Below, one piece after another: positions 1 to 7,771 of a stretch of DNA of 64,000 nt (positions within the stretch are counted from its first letter, which is position 1; each line of letters begins with the position of its first letter). The DNA is from DATBGZ01 sp963803115. GTDB lineage: Bacteria > Actinomycetota > Actinomycetes > Mycobacteriales > Micromonosporaceae. Location: contig CAWDLN010000018.1 in the NCBI GenBank assembly GCA_963803115.1, positions 453,355 through 517,354 of the forward strand. The letters are read 5' to 3'. The translations under genes were made by a program, and so were the position numbers. The notes beneath the pieces were generated by a model, which was given only the letters and a program-made list of their open reading frames with translations, was not told the origin of the DNA and ran no database searches.

Positions 1-480
1 TGGGGGTCGCAACTGGACGGACACCGCGCCGCATCCGGCGATCCGCTGGCGTCGCTCATTCCCGCGCATCTGACCTTGCTCGGTCCGACCGAGGTCGACG
101 CGTCCGCCGATGCTACCTCAAAGATCGAGAACCATCTATCAGCGACGGCGGCCGAACACCACCCGTTCCAGCTGCACCTGCGGGGCACCGGTACGTTTCG
201 ACCAGTCACGCAGGTGGTCTTTGTGGCCGTAGCGGCGGGGATCTCGGACTGCGAACAGCTCGCCAGCGACATCCGCTCCGGCCCGCTGTCCCGGGACCTC
301 ACCTACCCGTACCACCCACACGTGACCGTGGCTCAGGACGTTCCGGCGGAGTCGTTGAACGCCGCCTTCGACGGACTGGCGACGTTCGAGGCGCGGTTCG
401 CGGTCGACGCGTTCACCCTCTACGAACACATCGATGGCGGTCATTGGCAACCACAACGCCGTTTCGTGCTTACCGGCTGA
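1..480 (+). CDS. 2H phosphoesterase (2'-5' RNA ligase family), 5' partial
   Basis: The reading frame is open from the first base of the window, so the start lies upstream. The two hallmark histidine motifs of the 2H superfamily are visible: HLTLLGP at about residues 23-29 of the visible part and HPHVTVAQ near residues 109-116. Members act on 2',3'-cyclic or 2'-5' linked nucleotides or RNA ends; the substrate here is unknown. The visible part has 159 codons, so little of a typical 170-190 aa protein is missing. A second, distinct 2H protein lies at 49415-50008. The family call is firm; the exact reaction is inference. Confidence 0.85.
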   Translation, partial: WGSQLDGHRAASGDPLASLIPAHLTLLGPTEVDASADATSKIENHLSATAAEHHPFQLHLRGTGTFRPVTQVVFVAVAAGISDCEQLASDIRSGPLSRDLTYPYHPHVTVAQDVPAESLNAAFDGLATFEARFAVDAFTLYEHIDGGHWQPQRRFVLTG

Positions 481-498
481 TCACCCTCACTGGTCACA

Positions 499-1200
499 GT
501 GGACGGTTCGCGCTCAGACGCTGAACCAGCGCCGACCCTTGCTCCTTACGACGGTGGCGAGCCAGTATTCGCGGTGATCGTCGAGGTGCAGCTTGGCCGT
601 GACATCGCCAAGCGCTGGAGCTGGCCCGTCTACATGGCGACGCTGCGAGCCCGAAAGCGTTGTCCGGTCGCGCTCATGGTGGTCTGCGTGGACAAGGCGA
701 CGGCGGCCTGGTCCGCCGCGCCGATCGAACTGGGACACCCAAGGCTGGTGCTGTGGCCGCTTGTGCTCGGACCAGACCGCGTGCCCGTCGTGACTGACCC
801 ATACATCGCCGCGCGTTCACCAGAACTCGCGGTGCTTTCGGCACTGGCGCACCCTGACCGTACGGAAGTGCTGGACGCACTTCCCCGGGCGTTCGCCACC
901 GTCAATTCCGAGCACGCTGGACTGTATTCTGATGTCGTCATTGCCGCGCTGCCCGCGGCCGCGCGGAAGTATCTGGAGGCCTTGATGAGCACTGGCACCT
1001 ACGAGTACCAGAGCGAATTCGTCCGGAAGTACATCTCGCACGGCGAGGCAAAGGTCCTTCTCAAGGTTCTGGAGACACGCGGCATTCCGGTGTCTGCCGA
1101 GGTGCGTGATCGGATCATGGAGTGCACGGATCCGAAGCAGATTGTGGCGTGGGCGGAGCGGGCAGTGACGGTTCTCGCTGCGGAAGACATCTTCGACTAG
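499..1200 (+). CDS. Rpn/YhgA-like nuclease-fold family protein, N-terminally degraded
   Basis: The 233 aa product has the layout of an actinomycete family related to PD-(D/E)XK nucleases. It keeps an E29-V-Q31 motif on a beta strand, a conserved block (SWPVYMATLRARKRCPV), a central HEYQS-like segment (YEYQSEFVRKYISHGEAK) and a C-terminal helix pair ending in AAEDIFD. From memory of the family, about 70-80 N-terminal residues and the strand carrying the first catalytic Asp should precede the EVQ strand. Here only a short divergent stretch does, and the upstream stop is six codons away. I infer a 5'-truncated, probably inactive copy. The GTG start at 499 is simply the first available; no convincing ribosome-binding site is seen. 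Confidence 0.6.
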   Translation: MDGSRSDAEPAPTLAPYDGGEPVFAVIVEVQLGRDIAKRWSWPVYMATLRARKRCPVALMVVCVDKATAAWSAAPIELGHPRLVLWPLVLGPDRVPVVTDPYIAARSPELAVLSALAHPDRTEVLDALPRAFATVNSEHAGLYSDVVIAALPAAARKYLEALMSTGTYEYQSEFVRKYISHGEAKVLLKVLETRGIPVSAEVRDRIMECTDPKQIVAWAERAVTVLAAEDIFD

Positions 1201-1275
1201 CGGGCGACGTTTCCGAGCCGAAAGGTAGGGCGTCTCTGACCACGTGAGTGGCCGAAGTGCGAGAAGATCTGTGAG

Positions 1276-2280
1276 GTGAACCTCGCTGACCGGATCGAGG
1301 CCGGTTTCGACCGGATCATCGATCGTGCCCGCAAGCGCTCGGGCCTGTTCGACCATGTCTGGCAGGCCCTGGTGCGGTTCAGCGACGTGCTCGGTGGCCG
1401 GCTCGCGGCGGCGATCTCGTACTACGCCTTCTTCGCGGCGTTCTCGCTGGCCGCACTCGCGTACTCGATCATCGGTCGGCTCGTCGGCTCGTCCGACTCG
1501 GGCGTGCTCTCGGCGATCAACGCCTATCTCCAGGCCAATCTGCCGTGGGTCGCCGACACCGCGCAGGACGTCGGTCGAGGCCAGGTCACGGCGATCGCCG
1601 GTGTGGCGCTGTTGATCTCCGGCATTGGGTGGGTCGAGGCGCTTCGCTCGTCGCTTCGGGCCGTCTGGCTGCTCGACCAGCATCCGGGCAACTGGATTCT
1701 GCGCCGCCTGGTCGACCTCGGCATGCTGGTCGGACTCGGCCTGCTGCTCGGGCTGTCGCTGGCGATGACCGCCGCTCTCGACCGCGTGGCAGATTGGCTG
1801 GCACCCAACACGGACCTGGGCGAGGTCCTGTTACGGCCGATCGGACCGGTGCTGGAGTTCCTGGTCAACCTGGTCCTCGCCTCCGCCATGCTGACCGCGG
1901 TCTCCCGGTTGCGGCTGAGCCCGCGCCGGCTGATACCCCCGGCGCTCGTGATCGCGCTGGGAATCCAACTACTCAACTCGGTCGGCCGGTCCTTCATCGC
2001 CCGCAGCGAGGACCGGCCGGCGTACTACCTCGTCGCCAACGCGGTCGGCCTGCTCATCTATCTGTACCTGCTCAACCAGTTGATCCTCATTGGTGCCTGT
2101 TTGGCGGCGACGGCGACCGCGGGCACCGCAATGGATATCGGTGGCGGCGCCGCCGGCCTCGGTTCCGGCGCGATCGTTGTCCCACAACTTGACGGCGGTA
2201 CGGTCGATGGCGCCGACGTGGGCGACCCTGTGGACAACGTCGGCGAGCCGCGCGGTACCGGGCCGGAAAAGCCGCGATGA
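1276..2280 (+). CDS. YihY/UPF0761 family membrane protein
   Basis: A 334 aa integral membrane protein with about six hydrophobic helices. It has the typical N-terminal LAAAISYYAFFAAFSLAAL block (near residues 40-60) and repeated Gly-rich helices ending near LLIYLYLLNQLILIGACL (about residues 255-275). The family was once called ribonuclease BN/BrkB, but that enzymatic role is not supported; the function is unknown. The C-terminal 50 residues are hydrophilic and probably cytoplasmic. The GTG start has a purine-rich stretch upstream. The acidic-protein gene follows 40 nt downstream on the same strand. Confidence 0.85.
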   Translation: MNLADRIEAGFDRIIDRARKRSGLFDHVWQALVRFSDVLGGRLAAAISYYAFFAAFSLAALAYSIIGRLVGSSDSGVLSAINAYLQANLPWVADTAQDVGRGQVTAIAGVALLISGIGWVEALRSSLRAVWLLDQHPGNWILRRLVDLGMLVGLGLLLGLSLAMTAALDRVADWLAPNTDLGEVLLRPIGPVLEFLVNLVLASAMLTAVSRLRLSPRRLIPPALVIALGIQLLNSVGRSFIARSEDRPAYYLVANAVGLLIYLYLLNQLILIGACLAATATAGTAMDIGGGAAGLGSGAIVVPQLDGGTVDGADVGDPVDNVGEPRGTGPEKPR

Positions 2281-2320
2281 TGAGCGCCGACGCGAACGCA
2301 TCCGAACGAAAGGTACGCAC

Positions 2321-2776
2321 GTGGGAGCCCTTGTAACCCTGGATCTGCCCGAAGACTCACCAGTGTTGGCGATGCCTTGGATCATCACGTTCGGTCCCCT
2401 CGACGACGGCGACGACTGGGAGCCCGTGGTCTGCGGACCGTACGAGCGGGCGCACGCTCTGTCGCTCGCCGAGACCGTCGTCGCGGACGAGGAGCTGATG
2501 GCGGTCGTGGAGCCGGTCCTGCCGCATGCCTCGGTCGAGGAGATTCGTGCCGAGATCGAAAAGGCACAGACTGCGGCGGCGGAGGAGGACGACGAGGATT
2601 ACGACTTCGACGACGACGATGACGACGATGACGGCGACGTCGAGGTCTCGCTCGACGCAGACGACGACGACGACATGGAGCTACTGCCCGAAGTGGAGCC
2701 GACTCCGCCACCGACGCCGGCCGAGGTTCGGGCCGGGTTCGCTCGCATCGCGTCACGCCTTTCCGCCGGCGTCTGA
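2321..2776 (+). CDS. Hypothetical acidic protein with Asp/Glu tract
   Basis: A 151 aa protein starting at GTG 2321, preceded by GAACGAAAGG. The first 85 residues look folded (VTLDLPEDSPVLAMPWIITF, then a GPYERAHALSLAE helix). They are followed by an extreme acidic tract of mostly Asp/Glu (about residues 88-125), a Pro-rich linker, and an amphipathic C-terminal helix with FARIASRL. An upstream in-frame start (2090) would overlap the YihY gene and has no ribosome site, so I rejected it. No recognised catalytic motif. Low-complexity acidic tracts often bind basic proteins or metals, but that is inference. It ends just before a strong hairpin terminator. Confidence 0.65.
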   Translation: MGALVTLDLPEDSPVLAMPWIITFGPLDDGDDWEPVVCGPYERAHALSLAETVVADEELMAVVEPVLPHASVEEIRAEIEKAQTAAAEEDDEDYDFDDDDDDDDGDVEVSLDADDDDDMELLPEVEPTPPPTPAEVRAGFARIASRLSAGV

Positions 2777-2784
2777 TCCCGATC

Positions 2785-2815
2785 GGTGGCACCGTCCGAT
2801 GAGGACGGTGCCACC
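2785..2815. terminator. Bidirectional hairpin terminator
   Basis: A perfect 13-bp stem (GGTGGCACCGTCC at 2785-2797 against 2803-2815) with loop GATGA lies exactly between the convergent acidic-protein gene and the lacI-type gene, whose stop codon begins at 2816. There is no T-run, as is usual for high-GC actinomycete terminators. Confidence 0.8.
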
Positions 2816-3847
2816 TCATCGCGCGACGAGGGCCTCGCGGCAGATGGCGGTGGAGCCGCGGACCACGAGTTCCGGGCTGAACATGTACTCCGAGTGCGGT
2901 GCGGCGTGGCCGTTGATCTCGTCAATGAGTGCCCTCGCGCCGGCAACCGCCATGGCCGCTACGGGCTGGCGGACCGTGGTGAGTGGCGGGTCGGTGAACG
3001 CGATCAGAGGCGAGTCGTCGTAGCCGACGACGGAGACGTCACCCGGTACGGTCAGCCCACGGGCCCGTGCTTCCCGGATCGCACCCAGCGCCATCAGGTC
3101 CGAACCGCACACGATTCCCGTGACATCCCGATCGAGTAGGCGCCGCGCCGCCGCCGCGCCGCCCTCCACTCCAAACAGTGACAAGGCAATCAACGAGTCG
3201 AACTCGGCCGGGGGCGTACCCAGCAGTCTGGTCATGGTCGCCCGAAAGCCGCTGACCTTGCGCTGCACGGGAATGAAGCGCTCCGGCCCCGATATGAGCC
3301 CGATCCGGCGGTGCCCAAGCGCGACCAGGTGCGACACCGCCAGCTCGGCCGCGGCCCGGTCGTCGCACGATACGAACGGCGCTTCGACGCCGGCCACGTA
3401 ACCGGTGATGAGTACGATCGGCAGCTTGCGCGCGACGAGCCTGTGGTACCGCTCATGATCGGCGGTCGTGTCCGAGTGCAGTCCGGAGACGAAGACAATG
3501 CCGTTGACCTGCCGGTCGAGCAGCATCTCCACGTACTCGTCCTCGGTGACGCCACCCGGGGTCTGGGTGCATAGCACCGGCGTGTACCCGGCCTGGGCGA
3601 GCACCGACTCAATCACCTGGGCGAATGCCGGGAAGATCGGGTTGTCCAGCTCGGGGACCACGAGTCCGACCAGGCCGGCGCTGCGTTTGCGCAAGCGGGC
3701 CGGACGCTCGTAGCCGAGCACGTCAAGGGCGGTGAGCACCGCCTGCCGGGTCTCTGCGGCGACACCTGGCTTGTCGTTGAGCACGCGCGACACGGTGGCC
3801 TCACTGACCTGGGCCTGGGCGGCGATGTCAAAGAGGCGAGCGGTCAT
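2816..3847 (-). CDS. LacI-family transcriptional regulator
   Basis: A 343 aa repressor. The N-terminal LacI helix-turn-helix is clear (ARLFDIAAQAQVSEATVSRV, residues 3-22, then LNDKPGV and the hinge LGYERPARLRKR). The rest is a periplasmic-binding-protein-like effector domain (GLVVPELDNPIFPAF, then VCGSDLMALGAIREARARGL). I chose ATG 3847 because the HTH begins there and a TACAGT box (minus strand, 3854-3859) sits 6 nt upstream, which predicts a leaderless transcript. It is divergent from a sugar solute-binding-protein gene and a GH13 enzyme, so maltose/alpha-glucoside control is likely. Operator-like repeats lie in the shared intergenic region. Confidence 0.9.
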   Translation of the reverse strand: MTARLFDIAAQAQVSEATVSRVLNDKPGVAAETRQAVLTALDVLGYERPARLRKRSAGLVGLVVPELDNPIFPAFAQVIESVLAQAGYTPVLCTQTPGGVTEDEYVEMLLDRQVNGIVFVSGLHSDTTADHERYHRLVARKLPIVLITGYVAGVEAPFVSCDDRAAAELAVSHLVALGHRRIGLISGPERFIPVQRKVSGFRATMTRLLGTPPAEFDSLIALSLFGVEGGAAAARRLLDRDVTGIVCGSDLMALGAIREARARGLTVPGDVSVVGYDDSPLIAFTDPPLTTVRQPVAAMAVAGARALIDEINGHAAPHSEYMFSPELVVRGSTAICREALVAR

Positions 3848-3875
3848 GCCGAGACTGTAACGCATCGGCAAAGTT

Positions 3876-3924
3876 TTGCAACGAAAGCTGCAAGCTCTTC
3901 CATTTGCTGCAAGGTCTTGCTAGC
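3876..3924. promoter_or_regulatory. Probable LacI-type operators between lacI and the sugar locus
   Basis: Repeated TTGCA/TGCAAG half sites occur between the divergent genes: TTGCAACGAAAGCTGCAAG at 3876-3894 and GCTGCAAGGTCTTGCTAGC at 3906-3924. The second contains the inverted repeat GCAAG-GT-CTTGC (3909-3920). The spacing and sequence resemble operators of actinomycete maltose/alpha-glucoside LacI repressors. They lie just upstream of the lacI -10 box, consistent with autoregulation. Confidence 0.6.
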
Positions 3925-4091
3925 GTGCCCGTCAACCGTATGTCAAACAGGTTGCTTGACTGTAACGCGGGGCGTCGATATGCAAAACGGTGCACACCCG
4001 TCGAGCAGGCTGAGCAGCAACAACGTACCCTTCCCCCTGCTTTGCTGCGGCGTGAAAACGATGTCGTGGCCTTTCATCGACAGGAGAGACA

Positions 4092-4400
4092 ATGCGCATC
4101 CGTACCGCGGGTGTGGTCGCCACCCTTGCCCTCGCGCTTGCCGCGACGGGCTGTAGCGGTAGCGACAACAACAACAATCAGACCACCGATCCGGCGAGCC
4201 TAAGGGCCGAGCTGACCTGGTGGGACACGTCGGACCCGAAGAACGAGGGCCCGGCGTTCCAGGAACTCATCACCAAGTTCAACCAGACGTATCCAAATGT
4301 AAAGATCACGTACCAGTCGGTGCCTTTCGGGGAGGCGCAGAACAAGTTCAAGACGGCTGCCGCGGCTAACACGGGGGCGCCGGACATCATGCGCGCCGAG
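4092..4400 (+). pseudogene. Sugar ABC transporter solute-binding lipoprotein, truncated
   Basis: The frame starts with a lipoprotein signal peptide (hydrophobic core residues 7-18, lipobox ending at Cys21). It continues as a MalE-type binding protein (ELTWWDTSDPKNEGPAFQEL, then FNQTYPNVKITYQSVPFGEAQ and GAPDIMRAEV). After about 103 residues the homology stops, although a normal member has about 420. The frame then runs meaninglessly to 4763 because the DNA has switched, out of frame, to the 3' end of a GH13 enzyme gene. The remaining binding protein, both permeases and most of that enzyme would be missing. Either a deletion of several kilobases or an assembly join at about 4400 explains this. 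Confidence 0.8.
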
Positions 4401-4654
4401 GTCCGGCAATGCGGCGCGGCGGACTGCGGTGGGCGCACGTCGCGGACGACGCGCTGTGCTTCCTCCGGGAGATCTCCAACGAACGCATGCTCGTGCTGGC
4501 CCGTAGGGCCGCGGGCGCGCCGCTGCGGGTCGCTGGCGTCGACGCGGCCGGAGCCGAGAATGTGTATGGCGGGGCGACGGCTCTCTGCGCTCCGGATGGA
4601 TCAGTCGTGTTGCCGGGCGACGGGCCGAGCGTCCACGTCTGGCAACTGCGCTGA
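4400..4654 (+). pseudogene. 3' fragment of a GH13 glycoside hydrolase gene
   Basis: Read in a different frame from the preceding binding-protein fragment, this stretch encodes about 84 residues resembling the C-terminal beta domain of a GH13 alpha-glucosidase. It begins ...PAMRRGGLRWAHVADDALCF and ends LPGDGPSVHVWQLR before TGA 4652-4654. The start PAMRRGGLRW is the family's usual approach to that domain (compare LRRELFRGETLRW in the next gene). It has no start codon or catalytic domain of its own. It lies 29 nt upstream of an intact GH13 gene, matching the common order binding protein - permeases - hydrolase - hydrolase. Confidence 0.75.
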
Positions 4655-4683
4655 CCGCTGCGAGAAAGGTGCGACACTCCACT

Positions 4684-6306
4684 ATGGCCGATGGAGCCCG
4701 GGCCTCCTGGTCCCGCGATGCCGTGATCTACGAGGTGTACGTGCGCAGCTTCGCCGACGGTGACGGCGATGGCCTGGGCGATCTCGCCGGCGTGGCCAGC
4801 CGGCTCGACTACCTTGCCGACCTTGGCGTGGACGCCGTCTGGCTAACCCCGTTCTACCGCTCGCCTATGACTGACGGCGGCTATGACGTCGCCGACTACC
4901 GCGATGTCGACCCGAGTCTGGGCACGCTGGCCGACTTCGACAAGCTACTGGTCGAGGCGCATGCTCGCGGTCTGAAGCTGATCATCGACCTGGTGCCCAA
5001 CCACTGTTCAGACCAGCACCCGTGGTTCCAGGCGGCGCTGCGGGCCGGGACGGGCTCGCCCGAGCGGGAGAGGTTCCACTTCCGCAGTGGTGGCGATGCT
5101 CCGCCGAACAACTGGCAGTCCATCTTCCACGGTCCAGCGTGGACAAAACTCCCGGACGGGGACTGGTATCTGCACCTGTTCGCCCCGGAGCAGCCCGATT
5201 TCAACTGGGACCATCCGGCCGTACGGGCGGAGTTCGCCGACGTGCTCCGGTTCTGGCTCGACCGCGGTGTCGACGGAATCCGGATCGATGTGGCACACGG
5301 ACTTGTGAAGGCACCTGGCCTGCCCGACGCGGTCGGCGACGGGCCGATGATCCTGGGCGGCGCTCGTACCCCCTTCTTCGACCAGGACGGCGTGCACGAG
5401 ATCTACCGGGACTGGCGGTCCATTTTGGACAGTTATACTCCCGAGCGGATCGCGGTCGCCGAGGCGTGGCTGGACAACTTGGGGCGGATGGCGCGCTATG
5501 TCCGCCCGGGTGAGCTGCACCAGTCGTTCAACTTCGAGTTCCTCGGCGCGCCATGGTCGGGAGCGGACTACCGGCGCGTCATCGACGAGTCGCTGTCGGC
5601 GATGGACTCCGTCGGTGCGCCGACGACGTGGGTGCTGTCCAACCATGACGTGGTGCGGCATGCCTCGCGCCTCGCCGCCGGGGTCGGTGGCACCGCGGGC
5701 GGCGCAGGCGCGGACGGCGGGCCTGCGGCCGCAGGCGACCCGGCGCTCGGCTTGCGCCGGGCGCGGGCGGCGACGCTGTTGATCCTCGCCCTGCCTGGCT
5801 CGGCGTACCTGTACCAGGGCGAGGAACTCGGTCTGCCGGAGGTCTTTGACCTGCCCGCATCGGCGCGACAGGATCCGATATTCGCTCGAACGGGCGGAGC
5901 GCAGCTCGGGCGCGACGGCTGCCGCGTGCCGCTGCCGTGGTCCGGGCGGGGGGAGCCGTACGGCTTCGGTCCGGATGGCTCGCGCCCGTGGCTGCCGCAG
6001 CCGGCGGCCTGGGCGGACCTGACCGTAGCGGCCCAGTCGGGCGATCCCGACTCGACGCTCTCGCTCTACCGCGCCGCGCTACGGCTGCGACGGGAGCTGT
6101 TCCGTGGCGAGACCCTTCGATGGCGAAGCGAGTCCGGAGCGGATGTGCTGTTCTTCGAGCGTGGAGCCGTACGGTGTGCGGTCAACCTCGGCGCTGACGC
6201 TGTCCCGATCGACCTGGGCGACGTGCTTCTCGCCAGTGGTCCACTTCGGACAGACGAGCTGCCGCCCGACACCGCGGTCTGGTTCAGGGAGTCCACCAGA
6301 GCGTGA
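4684..6306 (+). CDS. GH13 alpha-glucosidase-type glycoside hydrolase
   Basis: A 540 aa cytoplasmic enzyme of the alpha-amylase family, likely releasing glucose from imported alpha-glucosides. All conserved regions are present: DLVPNH, the nucleophile D202 in GIRIDVAH, the acid/base E260 in AVAEAWLD, and the transition-state stabiliser in SNHD (residues 319-322). No signal peptide is seen. ATG 4684 is preferred over GTG 4669 because GAAAGG (4664-4669) lies upstream of it and GTG 4669 overlaps that site. It belongs to the damaged sugar locus governed by the divergent LacI gene. The 3' end overlaps the convergent methyltransferase gene by 23 bp. Trehalose synthase is an alternative, but at 540 aa glucosidase fits better. 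Confidence 0.88.
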   Translation: MADGARASWSRDAVIYEVYVRSFADGDGDGLGDLAGVASRLDYLADLGVDAVWLTPFYRSPMTDGGYDVADYRDVDPSLGTLADFDKLLVEAHARGLKLIIDLVPNHCSDQHPWFQAALRAGTGSPERERFHFRSGGDAPPNNWQSIFHGPAWTKLPDGDWYLHLFAPEQPDFNWDHPAVRAEFADVLRFWLDRGVDGIRIDVAHGLVKAPGLPDAVGDGPMILGGARTPFFDQDGVHEIYRDWRSILDSYTPERIAVAEAWLDNLGRMARYVRPGELHQSFNFEFLGAPWSGADYRRVIDESLSAMDSVGAPTTWVLSNHDVVRHASRLAAGVGGTAGGAGADGGPAAAGDPALGLRRARAATLLILALPGSAYLYQGEELGLPEVFDLPASARQDPIFARTGGAQLGRDGCRVPLPWSGRGEPYGFGPDGSRPWLPQPAAWADLTVAAQSGDPDSTLSLYRAALRLRRELFRGETLRWRSESGADVLFFERGAVRCAVNLGADAVPIDLGDVLLASGPLRTDELPPDTAVWFRESTRA

Positions 6307-7087
6307 CCAGCGTGTCCTCCGGCGGCGCGAGGTCACGCGGATGCTCGGGATCGACGCCGAGCCGGCGCAGCTCACCCGCCACGTCGCCGTCGCGCTCTGG
6401 CGTGAGGCAGAGGCGCCGGCGGGTCAACGCCACCATGTCGGCGAAGCTCGAATACTCGGCCCGGGGCGGTCGCGGGCTGGTCTCGCGCTGAGCCGCGATA
6501 CCGACCTCGCCGAGCACGTCAACGGCGTCATTCGCGGTCGGCCCGGTCGGTCGTTCGATGCCGTAGAGCGCCGTCCACAGTGGATTCAGCGGTGTCATCG
6601 GGTGGAGTGGAGTCAGTTCCAATACGACCCGGCGGCGGGCGTGGTCGGTGAGTGCGGTCACGAACGCGCCGAGGTCCGGCACGTTGTACGCCACGTGGTG
6701 GCAGACGACGACATCGGCTGCCGGCGTCTGCTCCGCGACGTCGGGCCAGCGACCCTCGATCGTGCGCGCCTCGAGCCTAAGTCGCTCCGCGCGGGTGGCG
6801 AGCGCGGCGAGCATGTCCGCGCTGACGTCGACTCCCGTGATCGGAGCACCCAGCGGCAGGCTCGCGGCGCCCGCGCCGCACCCGACGTCGAGCACGATGC
6901 CGCCGTCGCCGAGTGCCTCCCGGGCGCGAAGGTAGGAGGCGCCGGTCGGCGCGGCGACCGAGGTATCGGCGCGACGGGCGAAGACCTCCGTCGGCACTGT
7001 CCACGGCGAGTCGGGCACGGCGGCCAGAATCTCCGGCGGGATCGCCCATGCCTCGAGCTGCTGCCGCCAGTGTTCCGCGGCGTTCAT
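6284..7087 (-). CDS. Class I SAM-dependent methyltransferase
   Basis: A 267 aa soluble protein with a Rossmann methyltransferase core. Motif I is VLDVGCGAGAASL (about residues 85-97), followed by ITGVDVSADML for ribose binding and ADVVVCHHVAYN as the motif IV region. The substrate cannot be predicted. The ATG overlaps the stop codon of the upstream TetR gene (ATGA), so the two are co-transcribed and probably translationally coupled. Its 3' end runs into the end of the convergent GH13 gene. Confidence 0.85.
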   Translation of the reverse strand: MNAAEHWRQQLEAWAIPPEILAAVPDSPWTVPTEVFARRADTSVAAPTGASYLRAREALGDGGIVLDVGCGAGAASLPLGAPITGVDVSADMLAALATRAERLRLEARTIEGRWPDVAEQTPAADVVVCHHVAYNVPDLGAFVTALTDHARRRVVLELTPLHPMTPLNPLWTALYGIERPTGPTANDAVDVLGEVGIAAQRETSPRPPRAEYSSFADMVALTRRRLCLTPERDGDVAGELRRLGVDPEHPRDLAPPEDTLVTLWWTP

Positions 7088-7680
7088 CGCGGACCGGGCA
7101 GTAGCGCGGCCAGGCCGGTCTTGAAGGTCTCCGGCGGTGGTCCGCCGGTCAGGATGCGCTGCAACGCGTAGCCGGGCATGAGCGAGAAGAGCACAACGCC
7201 GACCGCCTCCGGATCGGTGCCGGCCGGCAGGTCTCCATGGTCAACCGCCCGTTGAGCGAGCCGAATAAGGATCGCGCGGATGCGGCCGTACACCTGCTCC
7301 ACAAAGGACGCCAGGGCCGGGTCGTACATCGCTTCGCTCCAGATCTGCAGCGCCATGCGTAGGGCGCCATCCGGTCCGGTCTGCGCGGTGACCAGATCGG
7401 TGGCGCGCTGCATGGCGGTGGCGAATGACGGCGGCGGGTCCTCGTGCGCGAACTCGGCGAAGACCTCGGTGATCTGATCGATCACCTGCTCCGCCAGCGC
7501 CGTGATGAGATCGTTCTTGCTGGGGAAGTAGCGGTACACCGCGCCGACGGACAGACCCGCTTCCTTGATCACGTCTTGCATCGAGGTCTGGTGGAAGCCG
7601 TTGCGCAGAAAACACACCCGCGCCGCGTCGAGGATCTGCTGCCGCCGGGCGGTCAGGTGTTCGGCAGAGACTCTGGGCAC
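7084..7680 (-). CDS. TetR-family transcriptional regulator
   Basis: A 198 aa repressor. The N-terminal HTH is classic (ARRQQILDAARVCFLRNGFH, then SVGAVYRYFPSKNDLI). The C-terminal helical ligand domain is divergent. GTG 7680 is chosen because a perfect minus-strand TATAAT box (7687-7692) ends 6 nt before it, predicting a leaderless mRNA, and because the HTH follows at once. It is followed by the methyltransferase gene in an ATGA overlap. It is divergent from a membrane-protein gene, and inverted CGAA/TTCG repeats in the gap are its likely operators. Drug or lipid effectors are common for the family; the ligand is unknown here. Confidence 0.9.
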   Translation of the reverse strand: MPRVSAEHLTARRQQILDAARVCFLRNGFHQTSMQDVIKEAGLSVGAVYRYFPSKNDLITALAEQVIDQITEVFAEFAHEDPPPSFATAMQRATDLVTAQTGPDGALRMALQIWSEAMYDPALASFVEQVYGRIRAILIRLAQRAVDHGDLPAGTDPEAVGVVLFSLMPGYALQRILTGGPPPETFKTGLAALLPGPR

Positions 7681-7686
7681 CGGTCG

Positions 7687-7758
7687 ATTATAAAACGAAC
7701 ATTCGCTTGACAACCCGGATTGGCCCGGGCATCGTGAAAGCGAATGACCATTCGTTTT
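7687..7758. promoter_or_regulatory. tetR promoter and paired TetR-type operators
   Basis: A minus-strand TATAAT lies at 7687-7692. Two related palindromes flank the centre: AAAACGAACATTCGCTT (7692-7708, core CGAA-CA-TTCG) and, in opposite orientation, AAGCGAATGACCATTCGTTTT up to 7758 (core CGAATG-AC-CATTCG at 7741-7754). A plus-strand TTGACA is at 7707-7712. The arrangement predicts that the TetR protein controls both its own gene and the divergent membrane gene. Confidence 0.7.
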
Positions 7759-7771
7759 AGAACTTGGAGGA

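Noticed and set aside
2090..2320. Upstream extension of the acidic-protein gene
   Set aside because: It overlaps the YihY gene in another frame, has no ribosome site, and GTG 2321 has one.
2785..2815. GGTGGCACCG resembles part of a T-box core
   Set aside because: It is one arm of a perfect hairpin between convergent genes, with no synthetase or amino-acid gene downstream.
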